Under the pieces are notes generated by a model. It saw only the letters and a list, made by a program, of their open reading frames with translations. It had not been told where the DNA came from and did no database searches. Below, piece after piece: positions 26,238 through 39,600 of a stretch of 64,000 bases of DNA. A program made the position numbers and the translations under genes. Positions within the stretch are counted from its first letter, which is position 1. Each line of letters begins with the position of its first letter. The DNA comes from Pelargonium x hortorum (Eukaryota > Streptophyta > Magnoliopsida > Geraniales > Geraniaceae): the NCBI GenBank assembly GCA_036897525.1, contig JAYMTJ010000010.1, positions 119,879 to 183,878 on the forward strand. Reading direction: 5' to 3'.

Positions 26238-29050
26238 GAAAAGATAGGCTTATAAGTTGGAAGCCTTTCAAGAACAAGTACATATTCTATTTTGGCTGAC
26301 AAGCTTACTTTCAAGAATTAAGAGCTACAAGAATACAATTAAGAGAACAAATTAGAACTACTCAAGTTTGCCTTGAAGTACTTCAGTAAAGTTCTCAATC
26401 TAGTTAGTATGTAGGACCCGCTATTAGTGTATACCCGACCCCTCGTTTTTTTTAATGTAATTAGGGAATTTTACCCCCTTTTTCGGCTACCTAGCAAGTC
26501 TATTTTACTCTTGATCTGGTTTACTCTCTTTCTTAGAGGATTTCCCGCCTTAACTTAACCCCGCTAAGATTACTTGAGAACAATAAACCTTTCTCTTTGA
26601 TTAAAAAAACCAATACTTAAACGGGATCCTGCAATATAATTCAAATAAATTTTCCTAACTTTCAAGTAGCTTTTCATTTTATAGCATGCATTTACTAGCA
26701 GTTAGTTCTCTGCAAACCTATGTTGGGTTTATACTAAAACTTCGGTTAAAAGATCTAAAATACGAATAATAAACTGAAGCGCAACACATAAGTTCTTTAC
26801 TAAAATTTTAGGGTTTCTTTACAAAACCCAGCTAGTCATATCCGTGTAGTATATATAAGCAATATACTTAAACTCCCTCTTTTAGTTAGGCCTACCCTCT
26901 AATTACATACAGCTTACAAAGTAAACCCGTTTTAGATGCAGTAATTTGTACAATTGTAGCTTTTATAGCTTGGCCGGTCAAGTTAGATAGAAGGCTTTCT
27001 CTTATATAGTATATTGTTATCTCAGTAGTTAGTCGATGATAGAGTGCCTGAAGAACTCCAAGTATAGGTATAGGCTATTATACAGAGATTCAAAGAATCT
27101 AATATACCTTGATTGAAGCTAGCAAACGTCTCGTCTAAGCAAAAAGTTTCTCGATAAAACAAGGTATTACAGGGCTCCTTTACATCCATATGTGATATCT
27201 CCAGTGCCTCAATTTCAAGGATTTGCTTGTGAACCTTATTACTTACTGTTATAAAAACATAATTAAAAGAAAAAAGGAATTCCTGCAACTTAGGTTATTT
27301 TGGAGTCTCCCAGATGAAACTAGAACAAGTGCGAGTCTCTTTTTTATGGATTGACCTGGTTATTTTGCTGGCTACTTAAGTGAAGTGTATGAGAGTGTAC
27401 TCGTTTACTTGTATATCAAATATATCAATCAAAAGCTTCTATAATGGAGAAGAAATTTGAGTTCTTGAGGGACTTTTATAAGAGGCAGTCATTTGCTGCT
27501 GTTAATTTTGGAGGAACTCAAGTAAGGGTTTTCATCCAAGGGCTATTACTAACCTCGTGTTTCCAAAAAGCATAAAGATTTGCCTAGGTTATAATATTTA
27601 CACCGAAGAACCGCTGACTTAGGATCTAAGACGTTATAAAATAACGCCGTATTTATACATTTACGCATATTGTAAGGCATACTTCTTCCTTGTCATATAT
27701 AAAGAATAAGATATGCTCATTTTTATAAATTAGCTCCAGGATTCAGGCAAGGCTGACTAACTTACGAGTAATTCCTACTTCCCCTTCTCTATTTCTTAAT
27801 TAGAAAAGGGCCCAAGTAAGATTCATTAGCGCACGAGGCTCCTTATTAAATATTAAAGTTTGATACCTTTCAATTTTATGTGTTGCGAGGGGTTGTTAAT
27901 ACGGTTAATTTTATATATAAGTCTATCTTTCTTTAGTGAAGTAAACCTACACTTTAATTACTACCCTAGTGTAATTTATATTGGGACCCCAAAAAAGTGT
28001 ATTCTGCTTTCTTTCATATTCATCCAGGTAAATATAAAGAAGTTATAGTCATTTAGAAGGGTATGCTGCAAGCAAGGACTAATGGGCTTTATATTTTTAT
28101 AAAGGTGCCATTACTTTATTTACCCTAAAATTGCTGCTGATTCTAAGTTCTAATATTTACAACTAAATATTAAAAAAACCAGTACTTAGCAGGTCCTTTT
28201 TCGTTGAAAAAGTAGTCGAGCTTTAGCAAAAAAAAAATAAGAAAGCGTATCTTTTACCCATTTCTATGCCTTGACTCATTTCATTAGGATTTGATCTTGG
28301 TAGGAGTTCTTTCTTATACCAAGTACTTCGGTACTCTAAATTAAATTACACCTTTATTAAGTAAATCCCTGTTAAAAGCGAAAAACCTTAGAGATTTTAA
28401 GAACTTTCCATATACCCTATTTCCAGTAAAAGTCTATTAATTAACAGGCTTGGAAACTAGATTCTAAAATACACTCACCAACAAAACTCTGTAAGACTAC
28501 ATAAACAGAATCTAGACTACTCCCTAAAAAAATCCAGAGAGCCCTATGAACCTATAGGTCTACCCTTTAGCAGTACTCTAAGTTCAGAAACCCCCTATTT
28601 TATTATTTTACTGGAAACCCTTTACTAACTTAAACCTTAAACTCTACTTGTTTACTTGAAACAAACTCCTTACCTTTAGCCCTGTAAATTTCATTTTATT
28701 ATAGTAAAACTTGACTTCATACAATATACAATCTTTAAAAAGGACCCGTCTTTCTTAAAAGACCTACTTTACTTCTCTTAACTTTCAACCCAGAAAATCT
28801 TTCCTAACAGCTTATACTTATAGGTGAAAGACCTGTTAAGGATTACCCATTGTTCTAATGTAGCCAATGTGTAGCTGGGAAGTCTTGTATTCTATACTTA
28901 GTCTTGATATATAGCACAGGATTACCTGTTATAAATAAATAATAGATAGTAAGAAGTTATAAGAGTATACACTGGAATCTCTACTACAGAGATTAACCTT
29001 TCGTTTAACGTGGAAGTACGGGATCTAAAATTTATAGAACAAAAAAAGTA

Positions 29051-29079
29051 GGGGGGGGGTCTAAGAAACCCTTTCTTAG
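29051..29079. repeat. G9 tract followed by an 8-bp hairpin
   Basis: Nine G residues (29051-29059) are followed by ctaagaaa / tttcttag (29061-29068 and 29072-29079) around a ccc loop. Nothing nearby is transcribed as far as I can tell. The G run is the longest I noticed in the window. Confidence 0.6.
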
Positions 29080-31131
29080 GTATTCCCTGCATTAAGGTAA
29101 AACAGGAGTTAACATAGCTTTTACTAATAAAAGTATTGAAACTTATAGCCCAATCATATACTTATCATTATTTTTTCGAAACAGGGTTTTATAGAATTGG
29201 GGAACCCGTGTTCCAGTTAGTAATTTAAAGCTCCTTGATATACATTCATTAAGAGCTCAAATTAATAGAGTTTCTGTTAAGTCTCAAGAACAACTGCGGA
29301 GAATTTACTTCATTCATCACTTGATCTTAGGTTCTGCGTATTCTACGCATATATTAATTATACCGAGTAAAAGATAGCTATAGCAAGAGTTTTACCAACA
29401 AATTAGGTTGCTCAAGCCCTTACTAGAGAGAAGTTCTGAAAGTTTAGATTTAGAGCAATCTTTGAATGTTAATCTTTTGAGTTACGTAAACCTAAATCCT
29501 CAAGACTAAAGTATAAAAGGATACGGCTAGATAAGGAGGTTTCCTTACTATATAAATAAACCAGGAGCTCCACATTTAAATTACCCTTCCTTCAAAAGTT
29601 TACTTTGTTTAAGTTAATATAAGTTCCGGGATCGGCGAAAACTTCTGGAATACATACTTTTCAATAGAATGGGTTTACTCAAATTCCTGTGTGCTTAAAG
29701 CCCCCTTCTCTGTTTATTCTTAAAGTACCTTATTATTAGAGAAAGGTAAATGTCTATCAAGACAAATAAAATAAATAGATAATGTTTTATCTCCAAAAGC
29801 ATTCCGGCATCTATAACAAATCTTACGTTTATAAATCTGAGCTACTAAAACTCACATGCGACTAACTCTATTCTATTATTGACGGTTAATTCTGTTGCAA
29901 TTTAGAGGTTGAGTCTTACTTCAACCAGAGGGCATAAAACTTAAGAGTACTGCTTTCTACGCGAATTATATAAGAATAAGAACGCCTTAAACTAGGAAAC
30001 TGCTTGAGAAACTGAAGAGCCTTATCACAAAATCAATTCAATTTCTTGTCAAATAACATGATAACGTCTAATTTTAAAGTCATTTCTCTTATACTTATCC
30101 ATTAACTTTACACAGGAAAATTCCTCTTTAGAATAAAAATTTGGTTTTAGCTATGCGGGTCTATATACCTAAAAATGAAAGCCGGTCACTCTGGATTCGC
30201 TATAGGGGAGCAACTAGAAGCTCGTGACTAACTTAATGTGAAAGGCTCCTTTGTTTCTTATACTTTTCGCAGTTCCTTATATCAACTGTTTGAATTTCGT
30301 TAGATATACATAATACACCTTCCTCTAATCTTTTTTTTAATGGAACGGCGCAGTTTTGCTGGTAATGAGAGGACCCTTTCAAGCTCGGGTTTCCTTTATT
30401 AGGATAGAGTAGTAACTGCATTTTCAATTTCAATAGGATACAAAAATTCTTTTTTCTTTTAGGCAGGAAGAATCCGCATGCTCTTAGAAGACAAAGTAAG
30501 ACAAGCCTGGGTAGTGCAATCTAAAGCCTGTAAAAGATATACATCACGGACTCTCCCAGTCTAGGGGGGCCTTTTTTTTAGATAAAATGACTGTACTGAA
30601 CCATAAGCAGGATCTAATAGCCGGATAAAGGTAAGACAGCTTTGGTAGACTATAACCACTCGCATCTTAGGGTAGGGGGGGTAAACTAATAAAAAAGCCT
30701 CGAATTGAAATCCTTATTGGAAACCGAATTGGCACTAATTAAGGATACCCACTAGTAAGTAACAAAAGTAAAAAGTCTGGTCTCAAAAACTACCGCTATT
30801 AGTAAACTAGTTGACAGGCCATCTCCTTTTAAATATCCGGAATTTTGGAATTACAACTATATAGAGAAGGGCTTAGGTGTAGCATCTCAAAAAAGGGTGT
30901 AATGTAAACCAACTATCGAACAGTGCTTTTGGGTTATTTAGCTCTTCCTTGAGTTTTTGAATTAGATTGACAGTCCTGTTCCCGGTGTTAAGTCTAAATC
31001 ACCCTTGTCCTTATATGATATATGCCCACCAACTAGATTTCAAGCCTAAAAAGGGACAAGTACGAAATTAGAGGAATGCTTCTAAATTGATATGCCTATT
31101 ATTTGAAGATTAACTAGTATAGTAATCAAAG

Positions 31132-31189
31132 TGTGATGTGACAATAAGGTCCTTCAGAGCGGAGTACGCGAGTTCTAATCCTGATATAT
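31132..31189 (+). pseudogene. possible tRNA-Pro relic upstream of trnW
   Basis: A degraded tRNA-like stretch: the 5' part (gtgatgtg) resembles the start of a plastid trnP, and the 3' part (gagttctaatcctga) resembles its T arm. The anticodon arm appears deleted, because the stretch is roughly a dozen bases shorter than trnP over the aligned part. It ends about 150 bp before trnW on the same strand. In land-plant plastids trnP-UGG lies just upstream of trnW-CCA with a comparable short spacer, so position supports the call more than sequence does. The T stem no longer pairs well. Inference: remains of a transferred plastid trnP-trnW pair. It could also be a chance T-arm-like string. Confidence 0.3.
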
Positions 31190-31336
31190 AGGCAGCTAAG
31201 GTATAAAAAAAAGTCTTGAATCTCAGAAATTTATTGCATTTCTTAGAATTTCCCTAGATATTTCAGTACTTACATAGATTAAAGAGATTTTCTTAACAAA
31301 CAATTTTTGACTATGTATGAATACGTCCTATAGTAA

Positions 31337-31410
31337 GCGCTTTTAGTTCAGCTCGGTAGAACGCGGGTCTCCAAAACCCGATGCCGTGGGTTCAAATCCT
31401 ACAGAGCGCG
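31337..31410 (+). tRNA. trnW-CCA: tRNA-Trp (anticodon CCA), plastid type
   Basis: This gene decodes UGG during organelle translation. The cloverleaf is complete. The acceptor stem 31337-31343 pairs with 31403-31409 (one G-U), with discriminator G at 31410. The D stem gttc/gaac (31346-31349, 31359-31362) is perfect. The anticodon stem is cgggt/acccg with loop ctccaaa and CCA at 31371-31373. The T stem gtggg/cctac (one G-U) closes the loop ttcaaat. The 74-nt length and overall sequence match the trnW of green plastids, which many seed-plant mitochondria carry as a plastid-derived gene. It differs from the common angiosperm form, as I remember it, at a handful of transitions that keep or improve pairing, which suggests it is under selection. 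No CCA tail is encoded, as usual in organelles. TTGACT (31307-31312) and TATAGT (31329-31334) lie just upstream, but too close to the gene to be a normal -35/-10 pair for it. Confidence 0.95.
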
Positions 31411-32686
31411 TTTCACTTTTTAGTTGCTTTGACCTCAAATCCGTTAGCTTGGTACGAACTCTTGAGCATTTATGATAGCTAATACAATATTACTATTTGA
31501 TTGAAGTCCCCTGCTTCTTAACACAAACCTTAGTTAATTCGCCAGAAATCTTTTGTCGATTCCTTCTTTAGTTATGCTGGTATCTGATAGTAATTTAGGA
31601 ATCCTATATGAGTTGAGTCAGGTAGAGACTTTACCGAGCAGGGTTTTTTCTTTATATTGATTTTCAAAATTCTTGGTAATCAGATACCCTTGACAAGTAG
31701 GTTCCCTGTAGTAGTATCACTTCCTATGCTGTAGGGGTTAAAAGTCTAATATCTATAAAAAATAGAGAGTAGCTGCTGATCTGTATTTGATTTTACTTAA
31801 AGGGAAGCCCTTTATAAGCTTTTTTTGTCAAAAACCCTTGAGTTGAGATAGTTTTTTACCTTTATTTTGCTAGCTGGATTCAGAGTACCTCCTTTGTATT
31901 ATCAGAAATCTCTAGTACTGTAACATACTGTTCAGCTATTAGCTACTAATAGGAACGCCTTTATGTATGTATTGGGTTTAGCTTTAACTAATTAAAATGA
32001 AATGATCCTAACTTTGCTTTTGAGTATCATATCATAGTCAACCTAGAAGCCATACTGGTGTATAATAAGTATTTCCTAATATCATGACAAGGAGTAAGAA
32101 AGCTCCGAACCAGTAAAGTTTTTTTTCCTTACTTGGATATTTGTGTCCCAGGGTATTTTAGTGAATCGTTTTCAATTAAATTAGTAGGCGTATATACTTT
32201 AGCGGATACCTGTAAGTAATTAAAGAGGACTTTATTTGCTTGCATGTTTAGGTAGGGCCTAGTTAATCGAAATCTAGGAATCTAAAAACTTATTAGAAGC
32301 TACTTTTAAGGTAATAGGAGTGTAGAAATGAAGTATCAAAGTAGGAGTTCTTTACTAATACTAATCCGCACAGGGAAATCGTAAAAGGTAACTAGAACAG
32401 CTTCTAAGGGTCCTTGAAAGGGCACCCGGGTAAGAATCCAAATAAACTTAGGGTAGTTTTGACTCTTATGATCTGATCTTCGGTAAACGAAACTAGATCT
32501 AGTTTGTGCTAGGGCAAGGGTTAGAAAGCTAATATACCTACTTGCACCCCTGCAGGCAGTTAATTAAAAACAAGGACTAAAGCATCCTCCTTATAACTTA
32601 TAATACGCGCTTATCCCATACTTGTATATAACCCCCCAGGACCTTAGTTAGCAACCATCCCTACTTTTATACAAAAAAAGGCGGTA

Positions 32687-32704
32687 AATTAAAATAATTA
32701 AAAT
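32687..32704 (+). repeat. tandem duplication, 9 bp x 2
   Basis: The 9-mer aattaaaat is present twice in a row. Confidence 0.75.
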
Positions 32705-33405
32705 AAAGGGGGTGATACTTACTATAAGCGGTTCTTATTTTATAAGCCAGAGTCTACCCTTTAATTTGGGATAGCGTTGTGCATACTTTTGAGGTTAATA
32801 TACGAGGTTCCTGGGTCGGTCCACGAAACACCTGGAAATCTGGGGCAGCAAAAAGAGAGTCTTAAAAATTTTTAGGATTGACAAGTCCCTAAAATAGGAA
32901 AAGTGAAAAGTAATCCATCTAGGATAACCCCTATTTCATACATACTAGATACTACTAAATCAACCCGGCCCTAGTCTGGAAGATCCTGGGTATATCCGCT
33001 TTGTGGGAATTCTGCACTCTCGTTACCATATAATAAACGGAAAGAATTCTGACCTATAAAATAGGGGTCTCATTTCATTAATCGGAATCCCTCACCTCAG
33101 CTAATGAAAATGCTAATCTTACTTTGTTCGGGACTAAAAGCTAGAGATACCCGAGCTTTTGCCGACTTCATTTTTATAGACAAAACAACAATCTCCTATG
33201 GGAGGGAATATCAACGTCTTAAATCCCAGAATATCTTCAAAAGAATCCCCTATTAGGGCCCTCTTTCAAGTTCATATAGAGTAAACCAGACTTTTCCGGC
33301 TTTACTTAGTCTTCTGATCTGAACCAGCTATAACTGAACTGTCTTAGGAAATAGGAGAGCTGTATTCTATTCTCCCAGCCTTAGTATTACTTTCTAAAAA
33401 AACTC

Positions 33406-33442
33406 AATTAGTTAGAAACTAATTAATACTAATAATTAGTAT
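33406..33442. repeat. two adjacent AT-rich hairpins
   Basis: The arm aattagtt (33406-33413) pairs with aactaatt (33417-33424) around a 3-nt loop. Immediately after, atactaat (33426-33433) pairs with attagtat (33435-33442) around one base. Both stems are perfect 8-bp pairings. There is no U tract or neighbouring gene, so a terminator role is not supported. Confidence 0.6.
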
Positions 33443-35984
33443 AGTTTACCCTCTTAGTAATTAATAATAAAGACTTCTTTGTACTTGTATAGTTAACCTC
33501 ACACTATAAGACCCAGAAAACAGGCTTTCATAAAACAAAACCAGCTTTGACTTGAGAGTTTTTAAAGGATTCAGAGAGACTTGCAGAACAGATAACTATT
33601 GCCTGTAATTTGATATAGAGCTCTTGAGCTTGCTTGCTAGATATAGATAGAAGTTATTACTCTAGTAGTTATAATATAGTATAAAATAGAGTCTTTTAAT
33701 AAGTTTATTCCTCTTGCCTTTTTTTGTGCTTCTCATTAATGAGGATACTCACCTTAAAAATAAGCTTGGTATTTAACTAGTTAAGCCAGGAGTCAGATAT
33801 GTGGCGGAGTCTGATATAATAAGAAAATTGTTATATTCAATAAAGTCTTTCCTTTTTGAGAAAGAAATTGCTTCTAGTTTTAAAGTTAAGGACTTAAACC
33901 TGTCAATTCGGGAAAATCCTATCTAGCTATCCCAATAGACAGGCTACCACTCTAACTAACACTCACTAGCTCCTGAGCCCTACTTTAAAGACACCGGTTG
34001 CTAACCCTGGTAATACCTTCAGCTACTTCTAAAGAAACTCTTTAGGCCTAATCCTTTGTAGAAGCTAGGAATCTTGGAGTGCCCTTTATGTGGTAAATAA
34101 ATGTATGTAGTATAGCATACTTATAATAAAGTCAAATTGAAGGTATGTATGAAAGTAGCAGTTCCAGTCCTAGAATTTACATAAAAAAAATCATAGAATT
34201 TTCAAGTTATTTGGTAATCCATGGGGGTCCCTTCTCGTATCGGAAAAGATTACTATAAGGCGCTACTACCTATCTATTCTAAAATTAATCAGGTGTAGTG
34301 TAACTAAAGTCAAAAAAAAAAGTTTCGCAATGGGCTATTATCTTTCTTTTCTAAACAGATTTAGAGCCAGTACATACTGAAGTTCAATACACTAAACTCA
34401 CAGAAGGAATGTATGCATAAATACCAATAGCTTGCCAGATATAAAGTACTCCACTCTAGAGTCTAATGCTCAAAAAGCCCTCCTTTAAGTTCTTTTTAGT
34501 AATTAGATTAGGATTTATTGAAGAGTATATACCCTAGCTTTACACCCCTTAAGCCTAGAAGTAATGGACTAAACTAGGGAAAACTGCTCTTAGTTTTTCT
34601 ATTTTTTCATTTTAAAAGGGATTCCTTATCACTGAGTTTAATACTCCTGTTACTATAACTATATCCCAGCACTAGAATTCTTGTTTACCGAAATTTCTTA
34701 ATCACTGCAGAGTTGAAAGTACAAAAGCGGGTCCTTCTAAATCTAAAGGCGTCCCTTCAGCTAAAGATTTTAATATGTCAAAAGACTCGGGGAAAACTGA
34801 CCTTAAAGTCGTATGTGACAATTTTTTCTAATATTGCTGAGGTATTTTCAAAGCAAAAAAACCAACCTTAAGTTATTCCTGGTTATTCTATTCCAAGCCT
34901 TTACCTTTAAATGAATCCAATTAACACTCAAATAAAGCTTTGTCTTTTGGAATCCCTGTAGTAAGTTAGTTACCATAAATTCCTCTGGGCCTATTCCTGT
35001 CACAAAGAGATCAAAATTTTAAGGATATTCTATAGGGGTTATAAAACTACGGGTAAGCCCTGATAAAGACTTCCTGTAGAGGCTTTTAATATTGATCAGC
35101 ACCTACCTGTAACTTCAAGCTCTACTCTATTTTCGCAAGCAAATAGACCCCAGAACCCGGGGTGAAATCTCTAAAGAAAGATCTTCTAAAAGGGTAGCCT
35201 AGTTAGAAATGGGGGAAGCACCTAAAGCGGGTTTATATACTAGTAAAGAAGTCTTAACAACAAGAGTCGGTTATATTTACTGTGGGAATAGCCCAGGCCT
35301 CAAGTATTCAGAAGAGTCTATAAAAAAAAGCAATTCGTAAAAACCTCTCGTGTACCTTCCCCTTGATAAGGGCCTAACCAAGAAAAGAGTCAATAATTTT
35401 CTCAGATCTTCTTTTACAGGTTTTCGCATATCTCAAAAAAAGAGAGACTTTAGTATTCTAAAAATGACCCGGGGACTCCCTTTTATTTTATTTTAGAATT
35501 GATTGAAAGTCATCTAAGATATTAAACCGTTCGCATGAATAATCGAAGAACAAGACTTAAAGGTAGCTGCTAACTTTATGCCCTACACAACTCTATTTGT
35601 ATAAGCGATTCCTATTTCCCCAGTCTTAATAAACCTCTCTTTGTTTAATCCACTTTTCCAACGGATATTCCCTATAGCTTAGCTTATGCACGAAACGGAA
35701 TAAATAGAAATAGGTTTTAATTTAAGGAGTCAATCCTCCCTCTTGCTTTCTTATTTTATTTGAAATCTCACACTTATACTAGTCATATATTATATAATTC
35801 AACCTAGACCTATCTATTTATCAAAAAGTAATGCGTAGAAAATAGGATATCCTAATTCTAATTGTATGTATCTCAAAGTACTTCATTTTTGGAGCAGGTA
35901 TAATAAAAAAAACTTGAGTATTAAATGTGTAATGTAAAACTCCCCGCGTATTTTACAACAAAACCCCAGAGCTTGCATACCTTC

Positions 35985-36002
35985 TTAGAGTCTTTTCTAA
36001 GG
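35985..36002 (+). repeat. dispersed 18-nt repeat, copy 2
   Basis: Same-orientation copy of 4840-4857, followed by acttgtgcctgg. The match is long enough to be notable but short enough that chance is not fully excluded. Confidence 0.55.
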
Positions 36003-36674
36003 ACTTGTGCCTGGAAATTCCGGTTTTAAAGCTTTTCAATTTATGTTAAAATGAACTCTAATTAGACCCTACTTACTTTCTGCTCTGGTCTGGCGTGAGT
36101 AGTATTATCAGTATCAGGATAAAACCGAAGTTCTTTAGCAAAAGTAAGAAAATCCGTAGAGATCCTTTATTAGTATAGTAATGTGAAAACTTGTCATCCC
36201 TTAGAATCTAGGCAAGACTCAACGAGGAGCTCCCCTGAGGGAATGAGAGAAATAAGTCTCGGGGTTATAATAGAAAAGTCAAAAGTGGGGACAATAATAA
36301 AGTGCAAATCAGTTTTATATTGCCTTTTTTGTAATTCTTAGAGTCATGGTCATTAAACCTCTAAAAGGGGTACTTTAGAATTCTACGCTATCTAGAATAG
36401 TTTAGCCCCACCCACTTTACGAGAGAGATCAAAAATCTTTCTAAAAACGATAAAGTTAGGTCACGAACTCAGTAAAAATTATATACATCTTTCTTTTGTT
36501 AAGCCTCTCAAAAAACTCCCGTAATAAAGAACTACCCGAAATTTTCTTTACTTGCCCGCTATTAATTACCCGGAGCGGAGCCTCCCTATAAGCTATAAGC
36601 TTTGAAGCTGCAAAACCCTTTAGCTAGGGCATTAGCTATTGCCTATTTATTGTGCGAGGATTCCCTATATAAGG

Positions 36675-36688
36675 AAGGGGGCCCCCTT
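36675..36688. repeat. perfect 14-bp GC-rich palindrome
   Basis: The string aagggggccccctt is its own reverse complement. It is the most complete example of the GGGCCC-centred palindromes that recur through the window. Confidence 0.8.
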
Positions 36689-39600
36689 GAACCTTTTGAC
36701 ATCTAGTCGTATTTACTTTTGGAAAATGAAACTAGTCCTCACCTCAACAATAGTTAAGAAAGGATCTTGTTCTATATAAGCGATTTAATATTTCTCTAAT
36801 CTCTAACTAGACTCCTTGTTTTGTTCTTGACTTAAAACTTTCCTTTCACACAAGCGGAAGCATCAGGCACCGAGTTCCCAAGAATTAAGATGCTATGTAT
36901 TCTAAATTCTAATCTGATTTATTACGCGGGATCCCTATGTGCGCTTTTCTTATAATTGATTAGCAGCTCTCTTTCATAGGTTATTGTGAAGCCGTGGAAA
37001 ACACAAGGCTTTTTATGAATAGGAAACTGAGAATATCATTTGTATCCTATCAACTTATCCTAATTTTGGGTTTTATAAGATATAAAAAAATGAAGTATTA
37101 CATTGTTGTAGAAGAGCCTTTTTTGAGAAGAGTGTACACTTTTAGGACTAAGCCTTTAAACTTTTGAACGTAAATGAATGAGAATTCCTGCCAAAAATAT
37201 TAGAACAACTTTTATTTGGACGCATTTATTATATTTGAAAAGTATAAGGGAAATTGACAGCCCTCGAATAACCCAGGATTTCATTCCTTAAGGCCTCAGA
37301 AGCAGACAGAATATGAAGAAAGTAACCTTACTCATAGCTGCTCTATACCTTTACTTAGGAGACTGACTCTTATGAGCTATACTTACCTTACAACCTGTAC
37401 TCTGTAGCTTATGGTTCCCCGTAGTTACTGTAAGCTAGTATTGTATTAGTCTTTTTACGTATTTAGGTATGTAATAGAGAGCTATTGACTTTGCTTTTGT
37501 AAGAGAGCTAGAGCTTATAGATTCCCTTAAGAATTTTAACCCCGTAAATCCACACAATGAGTACTTTTTGAAACAAATAATTTTTGTCAAATTAGAGCCA
37601 TAAATATAACCGAAGCAAAGTTAGTGTATTCCGTTTTTTTTACTGGATTTGCATATCGGCCCTCCGATTTGGGTAGTATAGTTTCTAAGGTGTTCTCCGA
37701 AACTCTACTAAAAATAATGCAGAATATTTGTGTAATTTACACTTAGCTTCTTATAGTTTAGTTACCACGGTTATCTATCTGACGAGTTTTTTTATTAATT
37801 ACAGCTTCTTGATCAGCTAGCAGTTCAAGAAGGAAGCTTCTTTAGATAATACTTTATAGAATAGAGAGTTCCTTGTCATATAGGCTCATAGGGGTCTTAG
37901 TCCTAAATTTCTGAAAGAGGTTTCGCAATCCAGCTTAAAAATCTTGTGTACGAAGTTAAACATTAGGGGGTACTAGGGGAAGATAGATAGTAGGTAAACG
38001 AGAATTTACATCTTATTTTGGGAGGCATAGTTTTGAGATTTCTACAATTGGTTGAGCTAGAGGAGTGATCAATTCCTATTTTTATTGGAGAGCTAAAATG
38101 CTTACTGAATTAATAAAGTGTATTCCTTAATTCTTATAGGTCGATTTTTGGAACCTCTCGGACTAAGCTTTTTTATTTGTTCCTAAATTTTAAAGTATCG
38201 CTATTTAAGCCTTTTTCCTCCGGATAAGGAGGGACACTCTAACACCCTGTAGTTTTCTTAGATATAATCTGAAATTCGTACCTTTTTTGTGTGTTATAAA
38301 TAACAAGAGTCGCAGCAATTTTCTTGGAATGCGGGAAACTCCTTTAATAGTAATGGATATACTAAACCAAGTTCTTCTTTAAAGTACTTCAGATTAATAA
38401 CTTTTTTTGAGAAAGTATACAAGCAGTGCCCAAATTTAAGAGGGATAGTATATACGCTCCTTGTGTTACAAAATGGGACATAACATAATAAGTATAGAAC
38501 CTTGTATACGCTGGAGTTGCTGAACCAAAAAGGGTTGCCTACGTACCCTAGTAAAAAAGTAAAGGCCATGCTCCCCAATTTAAACTTAGTTTATAATAGG
38601 AAAGAATGTAAGGAGAGCCCTTTAGGAATATGTACTTTAAAGCCAAAGGAGATCGAAATTATCCTAATTAGTTGAAAGTCAAAAAAAAAGAATACCTTTC
38701 CTGTAGTCTAATAACTGATTAACTCTAAATCCAATCCAAGGCAAAACAATCTCTTAATTCTTGAAAGCAAGGACTCTTGCCAGTGGCAAGGGAAGGACAC
38801 TCTCTCGCAGTCGATAGAAGGTGTATTAATGTATCTGTAGCTTGTAAGCTGGTCTTGCTCTATCTAAACTAATTAGGAAAGTTCTTCATCTAAATAATGT
38901 ACCACATCAGCTAAATAAAATAATTGTTTTAATTGAAACAAGGAAATGCACCTCTTTGCAAAGTACGAAGTTCTTAGGAGAGTACTTATCCGATCATAAG
39001 TTTAGAGACGGTAAATGAGTTTTGTAAGGAGTAGATCTTGGATTGGAAGTCCGATATATCTGTATTGCAAGCTAATGAGTTTAAGAAAGAGATTCTTGGA
39101 AGCGAATATAGAGAATCCTTACTTTGTTTGAGTTCCTTTAGAGGTTCCTGTTTTGAGTAATAAATGAAGAGTATAAGACATTAGGGATAGCGAGCAAAGG
39201 ACTTTAAGATATAGATTCTCTGAGAGTACTTCCCCCATAAGAGCCCATAAGAGATAGAAGGTCAAAGCGGGCCTATGACAGTGTATTCTTGTATTCTACA
39301 GGTGGACTGTTTCTTGAGGTGCTTATGTCTTGAAACAAACTCTCTTCTTTGTATAGCAAGCAAATGAAAAAGTATATATAGAATAACAGAGTCTAGAGTT
39401 TCCTAACTTAAACTTATGACGTGCGGGTTTTGCTATTGCTTTAACACTGCCAACTGTAGAACTTAACTCTAAATCCACCGGTTTTTTATTGATTTTTCAC
39501 TAGGTGAAATTGAAATTTGAACAACCATTTTAAGGACTTCTCTAAGGAAGTGCCTTGTTTTAGAGCCATTTTGACAAGAATTCGATGTTTCGTATATATG

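Larger units (their letters stand above)
22426..31131. other. non-coding, gene-free
   Basis: AT-rich, with a small island at about 26.19-26.42 kb containing the second 21-nt repeat copy. It includes GGGCCC at 24306 and 27808, GATACCC at 30744 and the G9 hairpin at 29051. No gene, rRNA fragment or intron seen. Confidence 0.7.

Noticed and set aside
31307-31334. Bacterial-type -35/-10 pair (TTGACT, 16-nt gap, TATAGT) upstream of trnW
   Set aside because: The -10 ends two bases before the tRNA, so initiation would fall inside the gene. Not usable as its promoter as spaced.
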